In this document: piece by piece, positions 30,661-39,833 of the stretch | Layout of the letters: the number at the start of each line of letters is the position of its first letter | How positions within the stretch are numbered: the first letter of the stretch is position 1 | Assembly (NCBI GenBank): GCA_040389445.1 | Contig: JAZJZX010000014.1 | Span: 201,151 to 265,150, forward strand | Origin: UBA5189 sp040389445 | Lineage (GTDB): Bacteria > Chloroflexota > Limnocylindria > Limnocylindrales > CSP1-4 | DNA: 64,000 nt | Direction of reading: 5' to 3' | Made by a program: the position numbers and the translations under genes | Notes under the pieces: model-generated | What the model was told of the DNA's origin: nothing | The model's input: the letters and a program-made list of their open reading frames with translations, nothing else | The model's database searches: none

Positions 30661-31137
30661 ATGAAGACACTGCTCGTGCTCGCGATGCTGGTCGGTGCAT
30701 GCAGCAGCGGCGGCCGCGCTGCGACTGACAGACCCGCTGACCCGACGGAGCGCCCGACGCCCGAGCCACCGGCATACACACTCCCGCCGAACTTCGGTGT
30801 TGTCGCATTCGGGCTCGACTATGACCCCGACACGCTCGAGATCATCAAGCCAACGGAACGTTTCAAGGCCACGTACCCAGCCATCGCCTATTCGGCATCG
30901 CTCACGGAGGGGGCCGGCGCGGCGAAGCTCCGACTGGTTGTTGCATCCGTCAGCGCCTCAGGGTCCGAGCGAGTGCTCATTGACGAGGACGTCGCGGTTT
31001 CCAACCCGGCAGCCGACACGTTCGCCAACAAGGTCGACCTGGCTTCGATCCTCGACAACAAACCGGGGACGTATGTGATGCGGTTCCTCCGCGACGCCAC
31101 CGTGCTCGCCGAGGGCACGTTCACCCTCGTGAAATAG
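30661..31137 (+). CDS. Prophage lipoprotein in the immunity region
   Basis: 158 residues. MKTLLVLAMLVGACSSGG is a lipoprotein signal with lipobox LVGAC (Cys14). A Pro/Thr-rich linker (about 20-40) leads to a beta-rich C-terminal domain of about 110 residues. AGAGGGGGAGCGA before the ATG is a strong Shine-Dalgarno. Co-orientation with the HTH gene implies expression in the lysogen, so a role in superinfection exclusion or host-surface change is a fair inference. It ends convergently with the late operon (17-bp overlap). Confidence 0.75.
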   Translation: MKTLLVLAMLVGACSSGGRAATDRPADPTERPTPEPPAYTLPPNFGVVAFGLDYDPDTLEIIKPTERFKATYPAIAYSASLTEGAGAAKLRLVVASVSASGSERVLIDEDVAVSNPAADTFANKVDLASILDNKPGTYVMRFLRDATVLAEGTFTLVK

Positions 31138-31309
31138 CCTCCGGCACCGTCAGATCCTGAGACTCCGTCTGCGCGGTCGCCTCGTTCGCGGCCCGCAGCG
31201 CCGCGTTCTCCGCGCGCATGTCGGCCAGCTCGTTCTCCAGCGCCTCGATCTGGAGCTGCTTTGCGCCGAGCGAGGCGAGGATGTCGGTGAGGCTGAGGTT
31301 GAGGGTCAC
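31121..31309 (-). CDS. Small coiled-coil protein at the end of the late operon
   Basis: 62 residues from GTG 31309 (GTGA overlap). A heptad-like helix (GAKQLQIEALENELADMRAE) predicts a coiled coil. It follows the tail-fibre gene and might be a fibre chaperone or trimerisation aid; unproven. Confidence 0.55.
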   Translation of the reverse strand: MTLNLSLTDILASLGAKQLQIEALENELADMRAENAALRAANEATAQTESQDLTVPEAISRG

Positions 31310-32361
31310 GCCGGGCCGATGTAGTGGACGCTGAACACGGTCTGGGCCTCGGCCGCTGAGGCATGACCGACCGTCGAGTTGGTACCCAGCGTGAGCATGG
31401 CCTCGACGTAGTCGTTCGCGGCCAGTACAGCCACGACGCTGCTTTCCATCGACGGCGCGCCAGACCCGGCTGATGGGGCCACGGTGTAGACGTTGGTTCC
31501 CCGGATGAAGGTCGTGCCGTTCTTGCGGAAGCGGAGCAGTTCGGATTGCAGCCACGTGTTGCCCCAGTACGCGAAGGCTCGGATTGCATACCGCCCGGCG
31601 ATCGGAACGACGATGCGACTGTTGTTGGTGGCCGTGTCGTGCATGGCCCACGGGTCGGTGCCGTCATCAGAGTTGCAGGCCAAGGCCGTCTCGGTCGCAG
31701 CCGTGAAGCTCTGCGTGGTCGAGTGGTACGCCGTGATCGCTGGCCTCGTCACCCATTGGGCCAGCGTCGAGTTGTAGCGGTACAAGTCGTACAGGTCCGT
31801 CCGGTAGAACAGGTCGCCATCCGCCGGGCTGGCCGGAAACGACGTGCCGCCGAAGCGAAGCAGGAGGTCGGTGCCGGCTCCAGCCTTCAGGGCGAGCGTC
31901 TTGGCCGCAGGACGACTCAGTGTGACGTCCGAGGATGAGACTCCTCCGGCGCCCATTTTGAAGGTGGGGAACCCGGAGTTGTCCTTGCCGAAACTGATGC
32001 GCGGGTTGGTGTCGCCGCTGTTCAGGAGCGTGACCGCATCGTAACCCGAGGCGTGAGCGGTCGGGACGACGATCTCGAGCCATGGCGCGTTGGCTGCTCC
32101 TGCATCGTTGCCGTCGAGCATGAGCTTGGGGCCCGCCTCGCGACGGAGCGCCAAGTCGGGCGCGCCGCTGTTCCCGAACTCGATGCGCGGCCTGCCAGAG
32201 GCATCCAGCCCGAGTCGGAGCCGGTCCTGGGCATCGCCGCGCAACCGGAGCGCCGCCAGCACGCTCGACACGCCCCGCCGTTCGCCGCGCAGGACGAGCG
32301 GAACGACCGGCCGGTTGGCCGGGATGCCCTTGGGCAGATCGAAGCGCGGGACGGTCGGCAT
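31306..32361 (-). CDS. Tail fibre / receptor-binding protein with C1q-like end
   Basis: 351 residues. The middle has short beta repeats typical of fibre shafts (LRLGLDASGRPRIEFGNSGA, LLLRFGGTSFPASPADGDLF). The C-terminal roughly 135 residues (FTAATETALACNSDD ... RIVVPIAGRYAIRAFAYWG ... VEAMLTLGTNSTVGHA) match the C1q/TNF-like jelly-roll pattern seen in phage receptor-binding tips. Probably decides host recognition. Confidence 0.7.
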   Translation of the reverse strand: MPTVPRFDLPKGIPANRPVVPLVLRGERRGVSSVLAALRLRGDAQDRLRLGLDASGRPRIEFGNSGAPDLALRREAGPKLMLDGNDAGAANAPWLEIVVPTAHASGYDAVTLLNSGDTNPRISFGKDNSGFPTFKMGAGGVSSSDVTLSRPAAKTLALKAGAGTDLLLRFGGTSFPASPADGDLFYRTDLYDLYRYNSTLAQWVTRPAITAYHSTTQSFTAATETALACNSDDGTDPWAMHDTATNNSRIVVPIAGRYAIRAFAYWGNTWLQSELLRFRKNGTTFIRGTNVYTVAPSAGSGAPSMESSVVAVLAANDYVEAMLTLGTNSTVGHASAAEAQTVFSVHYIGPA

Positions 32362-32364
32362 GAG

Positions 32365-32769
32365 CTAGAAGTCGCCACCCTGCGTCAGGATCGTGATCGT
32401 CTTGGCCGCCGTCACGGCGACCTCCATCGAGCCCCGGAGCACATCGGATGGCCCGAGGATGATCGTGCCGTCCTCGAGGATGCCCGGGACCTGGGCCGCG
32501 TCGAGCAGGTTGACCGAGGCCGCGGCCGCAGTTCCCGCGCCGATGGCGATGGTCTTTGAGCCGAGCAGGAAGTCCGAGCCCGCGCCGCCGCGCTGGACGT
32601 ACAGGCGAATGATCCGCGCGACGGTGTCGTCGCTGGTGGCGTTCGCGAACTGGACCTTGCCGCCGGATGCGCCCGCGGTGTAGAGCGTCTTGACGGTCGT
32701 TCCGTCGGCGTTGACGAACGTCTGGCTGGCCGTCTTGACGGTGCCGATGAAGATGGGTGCTACGGCCAT
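32365..32769 (-). CDS. Minor tail or structural protein
   Basis: 134 residues, beta-rich (MAVAPIFIGTVKTASQTFVN, RIIRLYVQRGGAGSDFLLGS, GSMEVAVTAAKTITILTQGG). Composition and place between tail-fibre and baseplate genes suggest a virion component. No precise family. Confidence 0.6.
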   Translation of the reverse strand: MAVAPIFIGTVKTASQTFVNADGTTVKTLYTAGASGGKVQFANATSDDTVARIIRLYVQRGGAGSDFLLGSKTIAIGAGTAAAASVNLLDAAQVPGILEDGTIILGPSDVLRGSMEVAVTAAKTITILTQGGDF

Positions 32770-32778
32770 GGTGCTCTC

Positions 32779-33003
32779 CTACTGCGCGATCTGGACGAGG
32801 TAGAGGTAATCGACGGTCAAGCTGACGACCTGGGCGCCGACGAGCCACGACGAGGGAGGCTCGCCCTCACCCGGGATTCCCTGCGGGAGGTCTGCCCCGG
32901 TATTCACCCGTGCGAGCGCACGCGCCGCCGCCGACTCGGCGATTACCTCCGTGCTGCCGCCGAGCCGATCGCTGTGCTCCGGGTCGGTGGCCGAGATTTT
33001 CAC
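32779..33003 (-). CDS. Hypothetical small tail-region protein
   Basis: 74 residues from GTG 33003 (GTGA overlap with the upstream stop). Soluble, with a hydrophobic C-terminal strand (VVSLTVDYLYLVQIAQ). Unknown role. Confidence 0.5.
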   Translation of the reverse strand: MKISATDPEHSDRLGGSTEVIAESAAARALARVNTGADLPQGIPGEGEPPSSWLVGAQVVSLTVDYLYLVQIAQ

Positions 33004-34700
33004 GGGAAGGCGACGGCCACGCCGCCCCATTCGTACGATCCACCGCTGATCGCCACCGCCGGCCTGGTCGTGGCATGCATCGCGAGGGTGCCAGGGTGGG
33101 CGCCGGTCGTCAGGTCGTTCGTCTGGTCATCCTGCGTCCAGCCCGAGCCGACCGTCTGGTCGAGGGCGCCGGCGTCCCAGAGGAACCCGCCGATCTGGAG
33201 CACGGAGCCGCCGCTGAACGATCCGAGACTCTTGGATGAGCTCGCGCCCTGGGACGAGAGGGACAGCGTCTGGACCCCCGCAGTGGATGCACCCGACAAC
33301 TCGTAGAGCGTGTACTGCAGCTTGTTGGCACCGACCACGAGCGTCTGTTCGTCGCCAACTGCGACCGCGTACATGACCTTCATCCGGTCTGGACCGAACG
33401 CGTCGCCAGCGCGGATGTCGGCCAGGCCCCAGACCGTGAAGTTCACGGCGCGTCCGATCAGCGACCCTACATTCGCTGTCTCGGGCAGGCCTCCTGAGCT
33501 GTTCAGGTTCCGTTTTCGCGCGACCACGACCAGGAGGTTCCCAGCCGCGACCGGGCTTCCGAGGGTAAGGGTCAACTGCCCTGCGTCTCCTACTCGCGCG
33601 CTGACAGACTGCACGATGAGTGCCGCCGCCGGGCTCAACTCGAGATCGACGTCGTACACGTCCTGGCTCAGGTTTTCGGGCCGACTGGACGCCTTGGACA
33701 CGACGCGGGCGGCACGGAAGGACGTCCACCCCGGGAGGTGGGAAAGCCGAGCACGGATCCGCTGCCCCTGGCGGACGTCGTTGAGCTTCGCAGCGGGCAG
33801 CCGGATCCGAACCGTGGGGATCCGCTCGTCCTGCTCGTCGTGCTGATCGAGGAGTCGCGATGCAAGGGCCAGCGCCGCAGACCGGGTCTTGACGGCCGCG
33901 CTTGGCGTGTCCTGGTCGACGGCAGCGAACGCCGCCTCGGTCGCGGCCCGGCTCACGTACTGCGAACCGCCGGAGTAGCTGACATGCACCCCCGAACCGA
34001 TGCGAGACGGGCTGCGCTCGAGCTCCACGGCCATGTCCGCCGGCCATGTCGTCGCGAGGTCGATGTCGGTCGACACGTTGCTGATTCGGAGCGTGGAGAC
34101 GTCAAGCGGGCTGACATCGGGATCGTAGAACGCGAGCTCGACGTCGGTGCTGGCCTCGCGATAGCGCACGTAGTGGTTGTATCCCGATACGAGGGACAGG
34201 TCGCGCAGGACGTCAGCTCCACGGCGGCCGTGGTAGTTGGCCGGATCCATCTGCACGGTGCTGGACTCGATGAGCCCGTGATCGAAGATGAGGCCACTGA
34301 AACCCGGCTGCGTGAGGAGCCAGGCGAGACGCGCCGAGACAGTCTCAGCAGGCCGGTTCGCCGCGTCGCTGATCAGCAGGCGTCGCGCGAGGAGGCCGTT
34401 GTCCTCATGGAGCGTGAGGGTCCAGCGCCGCGCCGTGCCGTGGACGAGGTCGTCGTCGCCGCGCCCGATGACCTGGTTGCCGACGTAGCCGCGCCAAACG
34501 GTTCGCGACCCGACCGGGCAGGCATCCTCATCCATCCGCCAGGTCTTGTACCCGACGAAATCGAGGGTACCCGCGGGATCGTCGATCTCGACGGTGATGG
34601 TCGCGGCCTCACCGATCTCGGCCTTGGCCACGATGCCCTTCTCAGAGACCACACGTACCTTGTTCGACTGCAGCGTCCCGTCGTAGTAGTGCTTCAGCAT
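33000..34700 (-). CDS. Phage tail/baseplate hub-like protein
   Basis: 566 residues. The N-terminal part (ATITVEIDDPAGTLDFVGYK, HGTARRWTLTLHEDNGLLAR, VLRDLSLVSGYNHYVRYREA) resembles tail-associated hub proteins encoded after the tape measure; the C-terminal third is a beta-rich domain with repeated small strands (GDAGQLTLTLGSPVAAGNLL), possibly carbohydrate-binding. The ATG at 34700 is used because it lies 4 nt after the tape-measure stop; the longer frame overlaps it by 61 bp. Confidence 0.7.
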   Translation of the reverse strand: MLKHYYDGTLQSNKVRVVSEKGIVAKAEIGEAATITVEIDDPAGTLDFVGYKTWRMDEDACPVGSRTVWRGYVGNQVIGRGDDDLVHGTARRWTLTLHEDNGLLARRLLISDAANRPAETVSARLAWLLTQPGFSGLIFDHGLIESSTVQMDPANYHGRRGADVLRDLSLVSGYNHYVRYREASTDVELAFYDPDVSPLDVSTLRISNVSTDIDLATTWPADMAVELERSPSRIGSGVHVSYSGGSQYVSRAATEAAFAAVDQDTPSAAVKTRSAALALASRLLDQHDEQDERIPTVRIRLPAAKLNDVRQGQRIRARLSHLPGWTSFRAARVVSKASSRPENLSQDVYDVDLELSPAAALIVQSVSARVGDAGQLTLTLGSPVAAGNLLVVVARKRNLNSSGGLPETANVGSLIGRAVNFTVWGLADIRAGDAFGPDRMKVMYAVAVGDEQTLVVGANKLQYTLYELSGASTAGVQTLSLSSQGASSSKSLGSFSGGSVLQIGGFLWDAGALDQTVGSGWTQDDQTNDLTTGAHPGTLAMHATTRPAVAISGGSYEWGGVAVAFP

Positions 34701-34704
34701 CTGG

Positions 34705-36783
34705 TCACCATGCAGCCAGGCGGCCACGATTGGCCGTGCGCTGATAGCTGGTGCGGGCCTGCTCAACCGAGCGTGCCGTGATGTCGACGTTGACCGTCAC
34801 CTCGGGAGCCGGGATGACGATGTCGCGGATGGCAAACGCGGCCTGCTGCGCCTGGTACTGGGCAGCGGCGCCCAGCGCCGACACGACGGCGAGACGGTTC
34901 TTCTCCACCGAGTCCCAGACCCGATCGATGGCCCTCCGTTGATCGTTGGCGACCTGTCGCTCGTCGGGGGACAGACCACCACTCGTCGGAGCGTTCGCCC
35001 TGGCAACCTCCGCGCGGAGCTCGACGAGACGTGCCTCGATCGCCGCCAGCTGGCGGGCTGCATCTCGGTCGCCACCCGCGGCTCGATCTCGGAGTGGGGA
35101 GAGGTTTCGTTCGAGGTAGTCGATCTGTTCCGCTGCGACGTTCGTCCCCCGGAAGGTTCTGGTCTTGCCGGTCTTCGGGTCGAGTTGCTGGTGTCGAGGG
35201 TCGGTGACACCGGACGCGATCACGCCGGCGGTGACAACCGCTGCGGCGACTGCGAGCGGCACGAACAGGGCGGGGACACCGCCAGTCGCGCCCGGGATGC
35301 CTGGCTTACCCCCGGGGACACCTCCTCCGTTGACAACCCCGGCGTTCACGTTGACGACCCCGGCGTTGATGCCCAGCACGCCCTTGATGAGGCCCTTGCC
35401 GAGCTCGGCGAGCACTGATCCGACCGCGCCGCCCGTGAACTTGTTCGCGACGAACCCGCCGGCGAGGAACTGCTGTACCCAGGGCGGAGCCGAAGCAAAT
35501 GCCTCGACGAGGTCGGCGGCGAACCCGGCGCCCGCCCCGAGAGCTCCCCCGATCGCATCCCAGTCCAGCGACCGGGCCCAGGTGACTGCTTCACGGATGT
35601 TTCCCGCCAGATCCTCCGCGAACTGCTTGATCTCGGGCTGGTGGCCCTGCAGCCAGTCGACGCCCTCATTCGCCAACTCATTGACCACAGGAAGCAGCTC
35701 AGTCCCGATCGTCGCGGCTGCGTCGCGGACATTGTTCTCGAGGATCTTCATCTGCGAGGCTGACGTCGCAAACCGCTTCTCCGACTCTTCCCCCATCGCT
35801 CCGGCTGCGTGCTCGACGTCGACTAGGGAGCCCGCCAGGTTGTCGGTGTTGCCGAGCAGCTTGAGGAGCGCGCGGGTGACCCGGATATCGGTGAACCCGA
35901 GCTTCTCGAGCGTGGCGAGCTGCTCGGCCTTGGAGACCTTCCCGAGCGATGTGATGAAGGTGGCGAGCGTGCCCGTCGCGTCCTTCCCGAACGCACGCTT
36001 GAACTGCGCCGCGGTCATCCCGGTGGTCTTCGCCATCAGTCTGAGTTCCGATCCGCCCTTCTGGACGCTCTTGAACGATTCAAGCCAGAACCGCTGGATC
36101 GACGACCCGCCGGCCTCCGCTTCCTCACGGGTGTTGGCCACCGCCGATGCCCAGCCGAGGACCTGTTCCTTGCTCGCGTCCATGACGTTCGCGGCGCCGG
36201 AGATGCTCTCCGCCATGCTGAGGATCTCGCTCTCTGTCGAGGCGCCATTGTTGCCGAGGTAGACGAGCTCATCGCCCAGTTCGCGGAAGTCGTTCCCGGT
36301 CAGCTTGAGGGTGGTCTTCAGGCCACCGAGCGAGGTGGCCGCGGCCTCGGATGTCAGATCGGTCGTTACGGCGAGCCGCGCGACTGTGTCGGTGAAGCTC
36401 AGGATGTCGCCCTTGGCGATGCCCAGCGCACCGCCGGCCTCTGCAATGGCCGCCAGCTCCTCGTACGCGAGGGGCGCCTCGGTCGACATCTTCCGCAGAC
36501 CGCCGACGATGTCCGTGATGTCGCCGTCGATCGTCTTTGCCACGCCCGCGGTAGCCGACTCGAAACTCTGGGCTGCCTGGATCGCGTACCCGATGGCTCC
36601 GACGGCCGCGGCTCCGCCGATCACGACCGCTCGCTCGATGTTCCGCGCGACGTTGGCTCCACCCTTGGCCGCGATGCTCCCGAGCTTGTTCAGCTCCTTG
36701 TTCACCCCGCGGAGCGTCTTTGTCGCGCTAACGTCCTTGCCCGTGACGATCAGGGCGAGTTCCTTCTGGATCTTGCTCGCCAT
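34705..36783 (-). CDS. Tail tape measure protein
   Basis: 692 residues, the longest prophage gene. It has an N-terminal TP901-type domain (LRKMSTEAPLAYEELAAIAE, GWASAVANTREEAEAGGSS, LATLEKLGFTDIRVTRALLK), long helical stretches and hydrophobic segments near residues 45-65 and 500-520 (VPLAVAAAVVTAGVIASG). Tape measures set tail length and form a DNA channel. The tail is probably short for a siphovirus (about 0.15 nm per residue gives roughly 100 nm). Confidence 0.93.
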   Translation of the reverse strand: MASKIQKELALIVTGKDVSATKTLRGVNKELNKLGSIAAKGGANVARNIERAVVIGGAAAVGAIGYAIQAAQSFESATAGVAKTIDGDITDIVGGLRKMSTEAPLAYEELAAIAEAGGALGIAKGDILSFTDTVARLAVTTDLTSEAAATSLGGLKTTLKLTGNDFRELGDELVYLGNNGASTESEILSMAESISGAANVMDASKEQVLGWASAVANTREEAEAGGSSIQRFWLESFKSVQKGGSELRLMAKTTGMTAAQFKRAFGKDATGTLATFITSLGKVSKAEQLATLEKLGFTDIRVTRALLKLLGNTDNLAGSLVDVEHAAGAMGEESEKRFATSASQMKILENNVRDAAATIGTELLPVVNELANEGVDWLQGHQPEIKQFAEDLAGNIREAVTWARSLDWDAIGGALGAGAGFAADLVEAFASAPPWVQQFLAGGFVANKFTGGAVGSVLAELGKGLIKGVLGINAGVVNVNAGVVNGGGVPGGKPGIPGATGGVPALFVPLAVAAAVVTAGVIASGVTDPRHQQLDPKTGKTRTFRGTNVAAEQIDYLERNLSPLRDRAAGGDRDAARQLAAIEARLVELRAEVARANAPTSGGLSPDERQVANDQRRAIDRVWDSVEKNRLAVVSALGAAAQYQAQQAAFAIRDIVIPAPEVTVNVDITARSVEQARTSYQRTANRGRLAAW

Positions 36784-37073
36784 CAGTCGGTCGCCTCATC
36801 CGGCTCGTCGAGCTCGAGCACGCGGCGCAGATCAGACTGGTGCCGCTGCGCCTCCGCCAGCTCCCGGATCGCCTCCATCCGGTCAAGGGCGTCCTGCGCC
36901 TTGTTGGGTGTGCGGCCAATGCGCTTGATCCGCTCGATGTCGCCGGCGATGTCGCGACGGATCTCAGGCGCGCGGGCGCGGGCATAGACGAGCATACGTG
37001 CCGCCTCGACGTCAGACGCCGGGGCAACCGCAAGGCGATCCCGGTCCCAGCCCGGCAACTCGGCCATGATCAC
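36783..37073 (-). CDS. Putative second tail-assembly chaperone
   Basis: 96 residues, charged and helical (AARMLVYARARAPEIRRDIA, MEAIRELAEAQRHQSDLRRV). It lies directly before the tape-measure gene, where the second tail-assembly chaperone (lambda T equivalent) usually is. It begins with a GTGA overlap rather than an obvious slippery site. Confidence 0.65.
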   Translation of the reverse strand: MIMAELPGWDRDRLAVAPASDVEAARMLVYARARAPEIRRDIAGDIERIKRIGRTPNKAQDALDRMEAIRELAEAQRHQSDLRRVLELDEPDEATD

Positions 37074-37492
37074 GTGCTCGTAGAGCTCTCGGGCGCCTGG
37101 ATCGTCGGGGTGGGGGAAGCGCTCTCCGACGGCCCATCGGGCGAGGGAGCGCCTGGTGCGTTTGGGAGTGGATCCTCGGCGAACGCCTCATCGAGATGGA
37201 CGATCAGCGCGTCGATTGTCCACTCGTCCAGCATCGATACCTGCCCCGCGTCGATCGGTCGTGGTTTGCCATCCGGCAGGACGAGAGTCCAGCGCTTCAC
37301 GCCGATGAGGACAGCCATCGCCTTGAATGCCTCTGGTCCACCGAGCCGGCCAGCCTGGCGGATCTTGCCCAGCTCGCCGTAGCCGAAGCGTCCGACGACA
37401 TCGGCGGAATCGGCGGAATGGGGCGTGCCTGGGCACCGGCACGCCCCGAGGTCCACCGGCCGGGTTGCGTCCGGGTCGGCGTAGTTGCTCAC
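37070..37492 (-). CDS. Putative tail-assembly chaperone
   Basis: 140 residues from GTG 37492 (GTGA overlap with the tail-tube stop). Globular part with ELGKIRQAGRLGGPEAFKAM and TIDALIVHLDEAFAEDPLPN, then a Pro/Ser/Thr tail. Position after the tail tube and before the tape measure matches lambda gpG-type chaperones. Confidence 0.65.
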   Translation of the reverse strand: MSNYADPDATRPVDLGACRCPGTPHSADSADVVGRFGYGELGKIRQAGRLGGPEAFKAMAVLIGVKRWTLVLPDGKPRPIDAGQVSMLDEWTIDALIVHLDEAFAEDPLPNAPGAPSPDGPSESASPTPTIQAPESSTST

Positions 37493-38514
37493 GTCAGCGG
37501 GCCCGCCACGCTGTTGATGACGACGGCCTGGAGTGTCGAGGACAGGGTCGCGTCCTTGACGACGTCGGCGGCCACGAGATACACGGACTCTCCGTCCCGC
37601 TCGCCGCGCCGGACCGACGTGAACCGGACTCGGTGATCGATCCGGAACTCCTTCGTGCCCGAGCCGACGGCCTTGACCCGCCAGCGTCGCTCGCCGGCTG
37701 GAGCGCCGGCAGTCATGAAGATGTCGTGAATGTTGGTCTTGGCAGTCGCGCCGACCTTGACCATCGCCTCGACAGTGATGTCCGGCTTGGTGATGCCATA
37801 GCCGGTCGGCAGGTCGGACGTGCCGCCATAGACGCGGTACGGCCGCCCGCCGCTGATCTTGAGCTTGTACATGAGCAGCGAGGACGTGAGCTCGGCGAGC
37901 GACCCGAATGCCGTCGCGGTCGTCCCCTCGAGGAGCGTTGTCAGGTGCCCCTGGATGGTCTCCATGCCAGCTGGCGCGGTCAGGGCCGCCGTGAGCGCGT
38001 TCTGGCCGCGGTCGATCGCGACCAGGGTGGCCGTGGCCTTCCACGGATGCTCGCCCGGCGCCGCCAGCGCGTCGTATCCGAGCTCGAGATCGGTGATGAG
38101 GCACGTCGAGAGCCGGTACTCGTCGTTCGCGGTCTCCGAGCCGAGCTCGGCGGTGTAGACCTTGCACGTGTCGGACGCGTCGTCCATCGTGTAGGTCCAG
38201 GTGTACGGCCCGACACCGGACGGCGTGATTCCTCCGGCGAGACGCATCTCGAGGAGCCGCATGACATCCTCGAAGCGCATGACCGCCGTGAGCGGAACGC
38301 CGGCGCTCCGGATGCCGTAAGCACCCCGTCCGGCCTGGTTCCGGGCGAGCCCGCCGTAGTCCTCGTCAGGGCTGTTGTAGCCGCGGTCGAGGTCGGGATC
38401 GATGAGCCCGGCGTCGATCGGGAAGATGCTCGTCGCCGCGACGGCTGCGCCGGGAGCCGACGGGGTGCCCGTCTGCGGACCGAATTGGAGCTTGTCGAAA
38501 ACGATCTCGGACAA
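37489..38514 (-). CDS. Major tail tube protein
   Basis: 341 residues. Beta-rich with YNSPDEDYGGLARNQAGRGA, PLTAVMRFEDVMRLLEMRLA and VGPYTWTYTMDDASDTCKVY; such sequences are common in tail-tube proteins that take part in forming the tube. The start is TTG at 38514, supported by a GGAGGG just upstream, in the gap after the preceding stop; the longer frame is shadow. Confidence 0.75.
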   Translation of the reverse strand: MSEIVFDKLQFGPQTGTPSAPGAAVAATSIFPIDAGLIDPDLDRGYNSPDEDYGGLARNQAGRGAYGIRSAGVPLTAVMRFEDVMRLLEMRLAGGITPSGVGPYTWTYTMDDASDTCKVYTAELGSETANDEYRLSTCLITDLELGYDALAAPGEHPWKATATLVAIDRGQNALTAALTAPAGMETIQGHLTTLLEGTTATAFGSLAELTSSLLMYKLKISGGRPYRVYGGTSDLPTGYGITKPDITVEAMVKVGATAKTNIHDIFMTAGAPAGERRWRVKAVGSGTKEFRIDHRVRFTSVRRGERDGESVYLVAADVVKDATLSSTLQAVVINSVAGPLT

Positions 38515-38518
38515 CGGA

Positions 38519-38854
38519 TCAGCCCTCCACCGGCTCGAGCGCCGGAACATCTTCGGTTGGTGCCGGCTCGGGCGCCGGAACCACATCGGTCGTGTAGAGC
38601 GCGCGCTCGACCAGCAGCGCGACAAGCGCCCGGCAGGCACCCTGATCAGGATCGGCCGGATCGGGCAAGGCGCCCGGATCGCTCCCGTCGTAGTCGTTGA
38701 GCGCCCTTGCGTAGACGAGCCGCGCGATGTCGGCCTCGGTAAGGTCGCGGGCCGGGATCCCGACGAGTGAAGGCACCCCTTCGTCTGATCCCAGGTAGTG
38801 CAGGACGACGCGATCGGATCGCGGGTCGAACGTCGCTGCGGATGGCTTCGGCAT
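38519..38854 (-). CDS. Hypothetical head-tail region protein
   Basis: 111 residues. Asp/Pro-rich with LTEADIARLVYARALNDYDG, a helical DNA- or protein-binding-like segment, and an acidic Pro/Glu C-terminus. The ATG at 38854 has GAGAGGAG upstream. It may be a small virion or assembly factor. Confidence 0.55.
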   Translation of the reverse strand: MPKPSAATFDPRSDRVVLHYLGSDEGVPSLVGIPARDLTEADIARLVYARALNDYDGSDPGALPDPADPDQGACRALVALLVERALYTTDVVPAPEPAPTEDVPALEPVEG

Positions 38855-38868
38855 CGGTGATGCTCCTC

Positions 38869-39357
38869 TCATGACGGGCTGTAGGTGGTGGCTCGTCGAA
38901 CGACAGCCTCAATCTCGAAGGGCAGGACGAGATACCAGCGGTTGGACCCCGTTGGCCACTCGGAGCCGTCGATCGCTCCGAACGACGTCACAAGGACCGA
39001 CTGCAGCTCGGCGCTGACAGCGAACGCCTTGGCACGCGCTGGGAACGCGTTGAGGACCCGCCCGATATCAGCGACGAGCTCGCTGTAGGTCTCGTCGATC
39101 GGCATCCGCGACCGCCAGATGGCGCCGTGGACCGTGTGCTTCTGGGTCTCCCACGAGCCCGGCGTGACGGGGGCGCCGCCATAGCCGAATACCAGCGCCG
39201 GGACTTCGTCCAACCCCTCGGTGGCGGGGCGGAGTAGGCTCGACGCGGCAGCGCCGGCGGTCGCTGGCTTGACCCCGTGCACCACCTTGATGCCGGCGAC
39301 CTCCGCTCCGACCCGCATGATCGCCTGGAACCAGAGCAGGCTGTCGGTGTCGGTCAT
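38869..39357 (-). CDS. Tail terminator/completion-like protein
   Basis: 162 residues. Order (connector, HK97 gp10-like, this gene, tail tube) and size match tail-terminator proteins. The pattern KHTVHGAIWRSRMPIDETYS followed by RVLNAFPARAKAFAVSAELQ fits the alpha/beta fold of that group. Assignment relies mainly on synteny. Confidence 0.6.
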   Translation of the reverse strand: MTDTDSLLWFQAIMRVGAEVAGIKVVHGVKPATAGAAASSLLRPATEGLDEVPALVFGYGGAPVTPGSWETQKHTVHGAIWRSRMPIDETYSELVADIGRVLNAFPARAKAFAVSAELQSVLVTSFGAIDGSEWPTGSNRWYLVLPFEIEAVVRRATTYSPS

Positions 39358-39833
39358 CAGCGGAGCCCTTCGGTGAGCTTGTCCATAGCGGCGCTGGAAG
39401 CCTTGTCCTGGTCGGCGGCGAACTCGGGCGCGATGAGCGGAATCGCCTTGACGCCTGGATGACTCACGGGGCCGCGCGCCATGAAGAACCCGCCGGCGTG
39501 CGCGGGGCCAGCCTCTCGACGCGTGGCGAAGTTGCTCAGGAGCTGACCCGGAGCACCAATTGCGTGGATCCCGGCGCCGCCCTCGAAGATGTTGAGGAGC
39601 GGCGAAACCGGCCCGGTCGAGGTCGAGCCGTTGCGATGGTTCTTGGTGGCCAGCTTCCGGTACGCCTTCGGGTACTGCGATCCGGTGACCCGCTGTCGGA
39701 GCCCCTGCCGGAACACCTTGGCGCCGGCGCGGGTCGCACGACGCGTCCGGTTCTGGAGCTCACGGCCAGACAGGGAGTCGATCACCTTCGCGATCTCCCG
39801 GTCGCCGCGGAGGCTGACGTCGACGCGGCTCAC
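39357..39833 (-). CDS. HK97 gp10-like head-tail joining protein
   Basis: 158 residues from GTG 39833 (GTGA overlap). RELQNRTRRATRAGAKVFRQ and TGSQYPKAYRKLATKNHRNG, with a late FEGGAGIHAIGAP, correspond to the HK97 gp10 family that completes the neck. The ORF continues upstream as shadow. Confidence 0.7.
   Translation of the reverse strand: MSRVDVSLRGDREIAKVIDSLSGRELQNRTRRATRAGAKVFRQGLRQRVTGSQYPKAYRKLATKNHRNGSTSTGPVSPLLNIFEGGAGIHAIGAPGQLLSNFATRREAGPAHAGGFFMARGPVSHPGVKAIPLIAPEFAADQDKASSAAMDKLTEGLR

Noticed and set aside
36783..37492. Programmed -1 frameshift joining the two tail-assembly chaperone genes, as in lambda G/GT
   Set aside because: No slippery heptamer is visible near the junction; the second gene has its own GTG start in a GTGA overlap.
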